DNA from: Calliopsis andreniformis
Taxonomy: Eukaryota > Arthropoda > Insecta > Hymenoptera > Andrenidae
Length of the DNA: 64,000 nt
Reading direction: 5' to 3'
Assembly (NCBI RefSeq): GCF_051401765.1
Contig: NC_135071.1
Span: forward strand, 16,284,961 to 16,348,960
The notes under the pieces were generated by a model. That model made no database searches. It had not been told where the DNA came from and saw only the letters and a list, made by a program, of their open reading frames with translations. A program made the translations under genes and the position numbers. Each line of letters begins with the position of its first letter. The first letter of the stretch is position 1. Positions 49,334 through 60,607 of this stretch are shown here, in pieces.

Positions 49334-51585
49334 TTATCAGAGTTTGAGAGTTCATAAAGCTAAATAAAGCTGTGGTTACAGTGGAAGCTTTTTCTGAGGA
49401 GTTCATGTTCCGATGAATATCACCAAAAAGCCAATCACTTAAATTCGAACCAGGCTAGCCTCCAAAACCTCAGATCATTGCGAAATCGTTCAGGATGCAA
49501 CGATTAGATCCTCGTCGCGAAAGGTTTTCTCCACTTTCACGCCGCGACCGACATCGCTGGAAACACGTGTTAGCCAGTGGTAGCCAACCCGCGTTCCCAG
49601 TCATTAGAGACTCCAAGGCGTCAGAGGCTTAGGAATCTAATTAACGCCGCTGATTAACTCGTTCGCTAAAAACTCGTTAGTGTTACGCGATGAATTCGTT
49701 ATTCCGCGTCTCTGATCAGCGCCTCGGCTCGCGTGGCGTGCGCGTTCCACAACGAATTCTCGCTTTCGTTCAACCAGAGAAGGGGGAAACGCGCGAAATT
49801 CGCCTGTTCGAGAATTGCACCACACGGAAACCTTGAGAGGCTCGCGTGGGAGGAGGAGAGTGAGTCACGAAGGAGATGGCGCGTGGCCCACGCGTGACCC
49901 ACAACCCAGACGATTTTCGCGGTGCACGAAAAATAGTCAGCTCGTGTCTTTTTCCGTTGGGGGACAGTGATGTAGAATCGATTGTATCGGGAATCGCGAA
50001 AGCGTCGAGCAAGTGGATCCTCGTGGCGGCGATATTGCGATCAAGGTCGAATCGGTCGAAACAGTTAGGCGAGTTGAACGAGTTGTCTGACGGGGACACC
50101 ATTCTATTTTAGTACCAAGAAGGAAAAGTGCGTTTCGTTGTAGGATATTTGAAATCGATGCATGTGATATGTACAATAGATGTATGCAATCGGTACGGTG
50201 ATGTAATAATTCAAGCACAAATTAGAGAAATCGACACTTGTCTATTTGGAGACATTATTACCCTATACTTCTTTACTTGTTTGTTAAATTCTCATGTGTA
50301 ATATTTCTCTGGACAATTGAGTAAAAAATTGTGGAAAATTCAAATATTTGGGAAACTTAAAATTTGAACATTAAAAAGTTAGAGAGATTCAAGAGATCTC
50401 GAAGAAAATGCTGAAGAGTGAATGAACAACTCACGAGATATAGCTCCAAAAAAAAGAACGTCCATGTTTATGTAATATCCTTGCTTTCAGTGATACAGAT
50501 CTGCATAAATAAGAGATTGCAAAGAGTACTACAGAAACACAGTCACGATAAATAATGGGAAAGAAAGAAGGGAAAATGAGTCACAATAAGGACGAGAAAA
50601 GCCATTTGTAATTATCTCACAAGTAGTTTTCCTACAGTGTTTGAGTAACAGGTAACGTTTGCCTGCAGCCAGGCGCGGTGTTCCATAAAGCAGAGACGTT
50701 TTAATGGCTGTAATCAAGTCCAGCCATTTGTGCAAACGTTTTACTCGCGCAAACGATACAAGTTTCACATTGTCAATAAGAAACTGATCGACGAGGCAGC
50801 TGCAGAGCAGACTCCTCCACATAAATCAAGAGTTCGTACCTTCATATCTGTTACATATAACAGCATCGAGCTTTGTAACTCTTTTGGAAAATTGTGGTAA
50901 CATTAAACCGCGATAAGAGTGCGCAGAGGAGATTGCAAGAAATGGACTTCAAGAAACGTTGGTCTGGAACCTTTCAAGACCTCATTAAATAATATTAATT
51001 ATAAAGATAATTTGTTATGGAAATGAGTGGCAATTATCAATAATCACTTAAGTGGAACTGTTTTTACGAACCCTATCAATATCAACTATTCCTCAGACTC
51101 GACTGCATCCGTACAACATTCACGGTTTAAATATTATAACCTTCGTCGAGGAGCTGGTGTGTCCTTCGTCGAGACAGAAAATCGCGTTAAACGCTTTAAG
51201 TGGATCTAATATCTCAATCCTGGTGCCAGCTAAATTCTACGCGAGACATGTGACTGAAAGATTATAGTAAAGAATCGTACGAGACATGCATTCTAATCAA
51301 ACACAGAGATCCCTGAGTGCATCAAATCCTTCTATTATTCAATTTGACCTTTGCAGAAAATAAAAATGTATATTTCCAACTTCGTAAAACCTACATGTTT
51401 CCCAAGACAATTCTCCACGATATAAGAGAAAACAAGAAGAAGCTTCATATTCTGTATGCAACTCTGAGACGATAAAACTAAAAACAAATCGAGGATGTAA
51501 ATTCTGTTTCCTTTACGAGTCTGAGATTTCAGAAAGCTTACGAGCATGGAAATCGCTGTAGGATAAGACTGGGTATAATTTGTAG

Positions 51586-51763
51586 TATACACATAGTGTA
51601 TTAACAGTCTGATACCGAGCTTCTGTTCTTGAGAAATTTCACTTTAAAGTTTTATTACAAATATAGGTAATGTTGGTTACAATAAAAGAGCTTCTTTCAC
51701 TTTAAAGTGAAATTTCACAAGAACAAAAACCCATTTTGTCGATTTTATTACACTATGTATATA
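51586..51763. mobile_element. Foldback/MITE-like element, about 178 bases
   Basis: The terminal inverted repeats are TATACACATAGTGTATTAA and TTATTACACTATGTATATA. Inner arms GTTCTTGAGAAATTTCACTT and its inverted near-copy follow, then a near-perfect CACTTTAAAGTG-type core. Ends in TA-rich sequence; no coding frame. Confidence 0.7.
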
Positions 51764-54603
51764 CCAGAAATTATACCAATTTTATCCTAAAAGCGATTTC
51801 CACTGGGCTTCCCTTGTCAGCCTCCCTCGAGTCTCATTTCCTTTTCGAACGACACCCTTTTAAGCGGCATTACCACGTGGAAATATTCTTTCTCGACCCA
51901 ATCTTGCCGCGTTGACCAAACACTTCGCAGAGTCCGTTTCAAATATTGACACTGTGCAGCGTCGCGGCAAAGGAAGAAAAGAACGTGTGTGTGCAGACAC
52001 CGATGCTCCAGTTACGCACGCACCGTCTTCGCACGGGATCGATCTTCTCACGAGTCGACTCCGATCGTGAGAAAGGCGGATGTCCATTCAGGATTCAGCA
52101 CGAAACGAGAGGAATCTCTCCTCCTTTGTTCCTTTCTCCGTTTCGCGCGAGGGCCACGGAAGCGTGAAAGTGCGCGCGGAAAAAGTGCGCAGGCGCCTGA
52201 GTCGAATTCAGGCGGCGCGAATTTTCGAAACGAGAACACTTCTCGCGCGAAACGTGAAAAATAGTTTTAGTATCTAGAGTTATTCCTGTATTACATGTCT
52301 GTCTATGTTTCAAGCTAAATAAGCAGTTAATAAAAAGACTAGAAATTGAAAGTGAAGATCATCAAAAATTCCTATCTTCGATTCGAGGAATATGTCCACT
52401 GAAGTACTCATCTTGTATTAGCACTGATATCTCTAACAATTATTAATATTTTTCTACACAATAATTGGTTCAGATTCCATCTATATCTTCTTCTAAAAAA
52501 TATTCCTGAATATCTGTCCTATATTTTTTATTTTCTATCTACCTTTTCTAACCATTAAAGACACAGAAAATCGTAATTGTTTTAGTTGCTTGTCTCCATC
52601 GTAGGAGTGGATAGCAGATTTTCTCTTCACCTTGGGTCGAATAACTAGAAGTAATAATATCCATGGCATTGGTATGGCAGTAGCTATCGAACACACTGAA
52701 CCAACTCGTTTATCGTTCGAGTTTCTCGGACAAAGTCCTTCTTTGTTTCCCTCTGTATATTCACATTGACGTATCTTTTCTAAACGAACACACTTACATA
52801 AAAAAGTTTGCGACTATCAAGTCATGAAACATGGCATTAAACTACCCAGACTAAAGCCACAGGAAACTCGAAAGATAAGACAAAATACGATATTCAATTC
52901 CTCGCGAAAAATAGTTAAAGATATTGAAAGAAGTTTTCTCATTAGGATCTTCGTTTTAGGGTATTATAAATATCTGTGTTACAAAATGAAGCTTCTACGA
53001 AACTCTGCTCGATTTCATCGATTTACTTTTGCTTTCGAGTCGTCTGCCTCTTGATCTGAGCTACTTATTTTGAGAGAGCCTCTACAAAGGTAGTTCCACG
53101 CGTTCCTGGGTTCGCGTTCACGAAGCCCGCGCTTCTTTCTCGCCTCCTGCATTCCGCGACGCGCCTCGTTAGACTTGACACGTATTACTTTGCATTCTCA
53201 TAAGCGTTATACCGCCCTGCCTTTCTCATCGCTAACGCGCGAGACTCGCCATGGAATCGGGAGCGATCGAGGAGTTTCCAATCGGGGAAAAAAAACTTTC
53301 CACCCAGCGATGGAGTCGAGCTGCTCGAAAATAGAGTAGAAGAGCTAACTCCGAGCCGACGTCTTTCTCTACCCTCGTATCAGAGTGAACAAGGTACAGG
53401 AACTACTTAAATAATAACTGTAACGAGCCTTACGAGTGTCTCGTATTGAATGATAGCGATTAAACGTGAGAAACGACCTAAATGCATGTATGAGACTAAG
53501 TACAGAAGAAAGGTATGAATAATAACGACCATAACAATGAAACTTCTGGTTTTATAATGGCGTTACCTAAATTTCCCAGCTTGTAACGTAGGATACAGAA
53601 TCAAGAGTACGACATGAACAAATATAAGCGAATGTAGGTGAACCAGGATGAACCTAGAAGAGAACATATATTTTAAAAGCATAGAATCCCAGTTTGATGA
53701 AAGCACCAATATTGCTCACTGATACATCAACGTATGGTTTATTATTAATAATAATAATAGAAAATATATACACATAAGTAACACTCCAAACTAAATGCAA
53801 ATAAAGACTAAATTGTTGTACCTGCAATTATTCCACACTAGTTAACAACATGAAATGTAACAAGTCAGGTGGTTTCCTACTTTCTGCAAGAGAACATATG
53901 TGATCCATATGTGAGAATAGTGTCCTCGAACTAATATCAAACGTAAACAGAACGTTGTCCCTTAATAGTAGGCATACCTTCGCGTGCGCGAGCGTGCGCG
54001 GGTTTCATTGACCCTCGAGTTATTGAACGTATTCCATCGAACTACAGGCTACCCACTGCGTTATGATCGCTACCACGGTGCTCAGGTACAAAGGTCAATG
54101 AGGTGTACCTGATCCCAGAACAAGCCTTAACCATCTCCCAGTGATACAATGACGAGACGAATAGGACGATTCTTTCGATTCTAATTGAAACGTTAATTAA
54201 GTGGCAACAAACTTCCTGATTTCGATGTCTACGATTTTTATCGAGCATTATGATATTAGATTATCGATACTTGAAGAAAGTCGAGAAGGATGGGAGTTTA
54301 GAATAAGTGATTTTTAAAGACTACCATTGGCTCAATATTTATGAGTTTGAATATTTGACATTGGAGGACGTTAAGTGTTTGAGAATTTGTACACAGAAAT
54401 ATTTGAATATTTGAAAAGGACTACACAGAGTTCACCAGGTTTCGAGGTAAAATTTTATTCCACGCGTGTTTCGTTTCGACTGTAACTGCCAGGGAACTTA
54501 CGAAACGTAAAGCAGGTTTCACAACCTGAGCAATCGAGGACAAAATATCACCAACTCTGGAAATTACTTTTACTCGGTGTGGATGAGTCTCTTTGTCAGG
54601 GAT

Positions 54604-54624
54604 CACGTGCACGTGGACCACGTG
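54604..54624. promoter_or_regulatory. Triple CACGTG E-box
   Basis: Canonical CACGTG occurs at 54604-54609, immediately again at 54610-54615, and at 54619-54624, framed by GGGATC and GATCCC. CACGTG is bound by Myc/Max, Clock/Cycle, USF and MITF/TFEB-type bHLH factors. No adjacent gene start is recognised. Confidence 0.4.
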
Positions 54625-55085
54625 ACGGGATCCCAGTTATTAGCAATTAACGTTATATGGATGATGTAATGGGGATATAATGTAGAGATCAGCTGCTGAG
54701 CTGATCGACTTTTTTGGAGCACATGAAATAAGAAGACTTTGAGAATATCAGTGTGACATCAATATATAAATAGATACTACAGTGTGAAGAAGGAAGGTCG
54801 TGGATTAAAGCTATTATACTATTAAATTTATGAATATATAATAACTGTAACTTTTCCCCCAGAGTTTAAAGATAAATTCTCCCTTAAACAATTCATACAA
54901 ACTGCAATAATTTAAACCTACATATACATGTATGAGATTATCCAATACATAACACTTAAAAAAAAAACAAAGATTCTTAAAGATACAGCATAAATATCGA
55001 CTATTGTGTACAGAAAATAACCTTGAGAGAAAACATCATTTGTGGGATTATCTGATAAAAAAAATACAAATAGAGTCAAGTAAGC

Positions 55086-55164
55086 AGTCTTCTCTACCTT
55101 TCGTGATGTATGAAAATTACTGATTTATGCAAAAAGGACGACAGGCAGCCAAGTAGAGAAGACT
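55086..55164. repeat. 12-base perfect inverted repeat
   Basis: AGTCTTCTCTAC at 55086-55097 and its exact complement at 55153-55164, with a 55-base spacer. It is short and could be chance or a remnant of a foldback element. Confidence 0.4.
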
Positions 55165-55792
55165 AATACAATAAATAAATCATGATACAAGGTCCACTTT
55201 GCTGGCTGGTTGAAAGCACCGAATTTAAGCGCACATTCGTGTTTGGAATACCTTACAGCGTTATTAGTCATCCTTGTTAGCGATTGTCAAAAGGTCGAAG
55301 CCTGTTGTGGTACAAGGTGAATCGAAATCGATTCGCCCTGAGCTACGCGATCGTGCGGCATTGTGATTCTTTTGCCTCGAACAACTGTACATATTTCCTG
55401 TTTCGTTATTACGCGCGTTACGATAATACGATAGCTGATAGCTGTCTTTGACTTTTCGTAATTATCTACGCATTTAACTCGCTCCTCCATTGCCATGAAA
55501 ATAAAATATTGTTAAAAAGTTCTGAAATATTCTACATCCTCGTTCGACTGAATCGCTTTCGAAATTTATAAACAATGTTTGTAACACGATAAATGTGTAT
55601 CGTTACAAAGTAATTAATATTAATGAAATATCACCTTGAATGTGTTCCCTAAACAAATTGCAATATTCTACTTTCCTACTTTTCCTAGTTCTGCAAAATG
55701 AGGATTATAATATTCCTCGTAAGATAAAGTATGTATCACACGTCTACTTCAAAAACAACACAATATGATTTTATAATTACATTACAGCTATA

Positions 55793-56215
55793 AATCAAAT
55801 CCCCTTCAAATTCCCTCAACAGTTCTTAATTCAAAAACAAATTCAAACGTGCTCCAAGAAGGTCGTCTTCTAATCAACAACCAATTCCCCTTACATAGCT
55901 ACTCCCTGTCCTTCCATCCCCATTCCCCTAAAAACATCACCTCTTAAATCAAGTTTGAAATACCCTCAAAGTTCCTCAACATTCTTCATCCACTCCAAAA
56001 ACCCAATTCCAAACTCCAAAACTGTCGTCTTCTAATCAACAACCAATTCCCCTTACATAGCTACTCCCTTTCCTTCCACCCCATTCCCCTAAAAAAGTGA
56101 CCTCTCAAATAAAACCTCAAATCCCCTGAAAACTCCCCCAACATTTAATCTTCACCCGCTCCAAAAACCCAGTCCCAAGCGAACCCCAAAACAAATCCGC
56201 CATCTACTAAACCTC
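55793..56215. repeat. Tandem repeat, 162-base period, about 2.6 copies
   Basis: GTCGTCTTCTAATCAACAAC and the 45 following bases occur at 55862 and again at 56024. Flanking AAATCAAA...CCCTCAA...CTCCAAAAACCCA segments recur three times, the last copy partial. Confidence 0.8.
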
Positions 56216-56299
56216 AACTATCGGTGAATGAATTCCTAAAAGAATCGCTTCCCCAGCGGGCAGCGTTACATCACGGAGAGCTTTCAAATCCCCGAGAAT

Positions 56300-57340
56300 T
56301 TCCGCACGGCGTGCTGTCAACCAGCCAGAGGCCCGCTTGCCCGCGACGCCAGCCGCGCACGAGGATAGCCTCGCAGGCGAAAGAGAAAGAGCGCGCGTTC
56401 GTGGATGGAAGAGGCGCGCGGGTCGAAGCGAGACGGGCATAAAAAAGAGAAAGGTATGATAATTACCAAGGAGTCGTCCCCATTGTCAGCGCTCATAGCC
56501 CAGCGCTAGCGCGAGGGAATTCGAGATCGTCGGTCGTCGTGGTCGTCGTCCTCGGTCCTCTTCGCCGCCCTTCCGGTCCGCCAGCGTTTCGCTCGTCATT
56601 CTGCGACCGATCCGAAATCCGCAGGACACTCGGACGCTTCGTTAGCGCGCACCGCCGTCACCGCCTCGCACCTGTCATCTGGCATCGCAACGGACGCGCG
56701 GCCACTGCGCGGCACGACGACGTTCAACGTACGCGGACAAGGGAACCGACGCGAGGTGCCGAAGGACGGAGGGACCCCGAGAAAGGACCAACTCGCGCGA
56801 GGGAGGGGGGGGAACAGAGGACACTGACACACGAAACGTCAACGACACACACGCGGAGTTGCTCGCGGCTCCTGCACAGTTCCCACGGAAGCCGAGGGAA
56901 CGTAACTTAAACTAGGGCCCGCAACGACAAGCCACGCGAGACGATTTCGGCGCTGTTCGAACGACCCGAGCCGAACGACCGCGACGATGGACGAGCTGCT
57001 TCACGCGACGCGAACTAACCTCCGTACACGCTCGCGGACAGGCGCCAACTTACGGCCGCGGCCGCTCGTCTGCGCCCTTCCACCGCGTCCCCCCCACCAC
57101 CAGGCCCGCGTACGAACGCACCGAGGGAGGTTTCACGAGTTTACGCGCGGATTCTCGCGACTCGCGGGCCGATTTTTGTGGCGTCGCGAGGAGGAGAGCG
57201 CAGGTTGGGGATTTGGGGATTTATGGGCCGCGGAAATCGTGGAAATACTTGAATTTGGCGAGGTGTTCTGGGGACCGTGAGGTGCACGGGGTTCCCGCTA
57301 CTGACGCCATGTTGGACACTGAGGTGCGCGCGCAGAGGCG
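56300..57340. promoter_or_regulatory. CpG-rich island, promoter candidate
   Basis: About 1 kb of very CpG-rich DNA. On the minus strand an ATG in good context (AACATGGCG, at 57310) opens a 29-codon frame. On the plus strand a donor-like AGAAAG|GTATGA occurs at 56453. Open frames on both strands are Arg/Ala/Pro-rich and look like composition effects. Confidence 0.35.
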
Positions 57341-57479
57341 GTAGATGCTGGCGAATTTGAACGGGGAAAAGACGCGCTGTTATTTGAAGAGTTACTTAGG
57401 CTTGGTTTTAGAAGATGATAGAAGTATATGATCGCAGTTATATCATAGGAATTATAAATAAGGGTAAAGAGAGTCTAAC

Positions 57480-59620
57480 TAACGAGGGAATACATTTCTA
57501 TGTGGAGTATTTACGTACGGGTAATTAACATATGGTTGAGCAAGGAAAGGAACGGATTCGGGAATAAGTTTGGATCGCTTTGAGTTCTATTTTTTGCTAC
57601 TTTTCCTGTGGGAAGGGTGTTTGTGATCAGTGGAAGAGGTTCGGGTGTTGATGTATGTAGGTGGAACATGAGAGGAGTGAAATAATATGGTGAAAAGACA
57701 TACACACAATGAGACAACACATTACACGACAGAGAAGAGACTTTTTCACAACATTTAATAAAACGCTATCAACTATGTATGCCTTTTTTTTACTGAAATA
57801 CTCTAAAAGTTACTTACATACGTGTGTAGTTTATATGTATATTTTATGTCGTACGGAGGTGTCACTTCCCTCGCGACGCTGTCAACGCTATATCGACTCT
57901 ACGATTCCCCCCGTTGTCGTTTCTTCTAGTCTCGAACGCGAATTTCGTTACTACTCGATGTACACTGACAACAAACGCAACGATTTTAGGCACCAATCAG
58001 CGACGACGATGAACACAGAGTGTGAGACGCAGAAATAGAAGACCGTGCAGCGTCGACGGTGCTCGGGAGCTGACACATCCAGTAAGTATGTATAAATTTA
58101 ATACTATCGTCGTTATCATTGTTATTTCCTTATACGTAGTTATTTCAATTAATCGTGGGTACAGCGATCAACGTCCCGGGATGCTAAACAGGTCTGTGTC
58201 TGAAAATCTACAAGGTGAATAACAATGGGTGTGCAAAAAAGAACGTCTGCGCTGGACGACCGTGCCTTCGAACTTCCTTCAAACAAAACCACTCCGCGGT
58301 ATCCTTTCATCGTCCTTCGTGTCTGACGTTTACCTTGAAATTGCGATTATGGAACCAAAACTGAGTCGTTGATCGAGGACGCGTGTAAATTCTTGTGTCT
58401 GAGAAAAAGGGATTCCTATCAAAGACATCGCGCGCCTTATGTTTATACGGTGTGCGTGGTCGTAGTAAAAGAAATTGCAATTTCAAGGTGCCGTGTAAAA
58501 AGAATGGAGGGAAAACAGAAATGTACGAGGGCTTAACGTTTACGTGTTCTGTTAGACAGCGTGCGTTTGGTATGCCAGCCATGGTTCTCCTAATATTCGG
58601 AAACGCGTGTGCATTCGAAGTGTGTCCTTAGTTACAACACGAGAGGAAAATCCCTATTTATCGTCTTTATCGTTTTATCATCAATCATCGATTGGAAAAA
58701 ACCGTTCGAAACTCGACCTTCTACTAACTGGCATAAAAAAGTCCCATAATTTATTTCTTAAACCTATTTTAGCCTGGCAAACTGTATTTTTTTGTTCGTA
58801 TAATATGCACAAATATCACAATCGCTCACGTTTCGTGGTCGTGTATAAATGTTTTGTGTTTATTCGTGTGTTGTACATGGCTCCTGTTCTGTTCCTTTCC
58901 TTTCGACCAGCTAAGCGAACGCTCGGTCTCGCGCGCTGTCGCGATAAATAACGTTGTTTAACGCCGCCATCGAATTCGTTTGTTTTCTTTTAAAAAGACG
59001 CGTGACCCGCGGTCCTACGATTAAAGTATTAAAGTTAGATATTATAAACTGCAATCTAAAGCTGATCCCATGTTGTTTCTTGGTCACAACCTCGTTGAAT
59101 TTCTTCTGTAGTTCCATTACAGAACCCTTGGCCGTTTCAAGGAGACTGTTCTTTATTAATTCTCGACGAAGACTACCGGAAGTCCTTCGTCCAGTTTTTG
59201 GCTCTGGATTCTTCACAGATTTCCTCTTCGGGGCATCGTCTTATCCCATCCAACCAACCTCGAACACTATCGACGATCCGTCTATTACACGGACAAGAAC
59301 GATGCCTCGAGGTTCCATCCCGGGCGGACGCGCACACTTTGTTTCTTTCTCTAACGACAATATCCACGGGACTCGTCGTAGCATTAACCGCGAGTGATTT
59401 TCGAGGAGAATCCCTTCGTTCTTTTCGAAAATCACGCAGAACAATTTACTCAGATTTAACTAATGTGCCAGAAGGACGATTCTGATCAGGGAGTTGCAGT
59501 ACCTTCCTTCGATCCCCCGTTCTATTTTCTTCTTTCTATATTCTTCTCCCGTTACGAATCATCGCGAGAAACTCGCTTCAATTCGTACACGTATGTTCCT
59601 TGCATCTAGAAGTGTCCAAC
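57480..59620 (-). other. 3' flank and probable long 3' UTR of Axud1
   Basis: No conserved coding frame on either strand. Minus-strand AATAAA occurs at 59157-59152, about 465 bases after the stop, and further candidates lie between 58750 and 58870. The open frames at 58907-59397 overlap on both strands and look like chance. Confidence 0.35.
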
Positions 59621-60607
59621 TTAAGCGGACACCGTCTCGACCATCGACTTCTTTATGATCTCCCCGAAGTTCTCGTCGCATTCCTCAGTGCTCTCAGACT
59701 GTTGCTCATTACCTTGCCCCTTCTCCACCTCAACCTTCGTCCCGCTTCCATGATAAGTACCGTGCGCCTGAGGCTCCATTTCGCCGTAGTATGAATATCT
59801 ACCAGACAAAAGCTCCGAGAAGGGTTCCAGTTTGCCCATCTGCTGGACAGCATTCATCGGCTGGACCGAGTTCAAGTTCGTGTACTGTGATCCAGCGGTG
59901 TCGTCTTGGGCAAAGTTGGTCTCATAGCTGGAATGTTGTCCAGGATGAACCTGACAGTTCCCCTGAATGGACCCAGTATCCTGTCCATAAGGCGCGTAGT
60001 GTGAGAATCCTGGGTTTCCTGGCATCGGTTGGAACTGTGGTTGAAATTGCACCCTAGATGTAGAAGGAAGGTTAGCATAAGGTTGGTAATCCTGATAAGT
60101 AGGCTGCTGGAAGTTTACTCCAGCACTAGTCTGGCTTGAGAACGTTTGGAACGCTTGACTAAATTCGGGATGAAGTTTTCTCTCCGGTCCCTGCGTACCG
60201 TCAACAGTGTCTTCGCTAGGATAACAATCGTCTCTAATTGCGTACAGATCTAGACTATCTTCCCTTGTACCAGGTACTTCCGGCTGACAGCTACCCCCAC
60301 CCCCGGTCGCCTCATGGTTCTCGTAATGCAGCGTCGTGAAACCGCCACCGTTTAAGCATGATTCTGTGTTACTCCTATTCTCCATCACAGACCCTAAATT
60401 GATCTCCCTTAAGGGACTTCTACCGTTCTGATTGTCAGAGGCCTCGTGATCCGCACCCTCCTCGTCCCGCTGCTTTTTCTCCAGCTCTAACCGCATTAGA
60501 GTGTGAATGAAATGCGTTCTCACGCGCACTGGATTGAACTCGATCCTCCCTGAACTATTTGCACAACCGTCCCGAGTGCAACCGCATGGAAAACCTGCTC
60601 GATCGAC
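59621..60607 (-). CDS. Axud1: Axud1/CSRNP coding exon 4 (end of the Cys-rich domain, C-terminal tail)
   Basis: 987 bases: 328 codons and a TAA at 59623-59621. Acceptor TATTTAAACAG. It starts [20 protein letters not shown] and continues into [20 protein letters not shown], the hallmark end of the family domain. The remaining roughly 280 residues are Gln/Pro/Tyr-rich, resembling an activation region, and end ...MVETVSA. The GTG seen near 60529 is internal, not a start. Confidence 0.94.
   Translation of the reverse strand, partial: VDRAGFPCGCTRDGCANSSGRIEFNPVRVRTHFIHTLMRLELEKKQRDEEGADHEASDNQNGRSPLREINLGSVMENRSNTESCLNGGGFTTLHYENHEATGGGGSCQPEVPGTREDSLDLYAIRDDCYPSEDTVDGTQGPERKLHPEFSQAFQTFSSQTSAGVNFQQPTYQDYQPYANLPSTSRVQFQPQFQPMPGNPGFSHYAPYGQDTGSIQGNCQVHPGQHSSYETNFAQDDTAGSQYTNLNSVQPMNAVQQMGKLEPFSELLSGRYSYYGEMEPQAHGTYHGSGTKVEVEKGQGNEQQSESTEECDENFGEIIKKSMVETVSA

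Larger units (their letters stand above)
47516..55792. other. No gene seen apart from the elements listed
   Basis: CpG-richer spots lie at 47740-48010, 49500-50060, 51830-52250 and 53090-53330, all without a recognisable frame. An alternating purine/pyrimidine run (CGCGTGCGCGAGCGTGCGCG) lies at 53983-54002. Confidence 0.45.

Noticed and set aside
60507..60529. GTG-initiated start for a separate 302-codon gene
   Set aside because: The frame continues upstream through the conserved CSRNP Cys-rich segment to a splice acceptor at 60608, so it is an internal exon.
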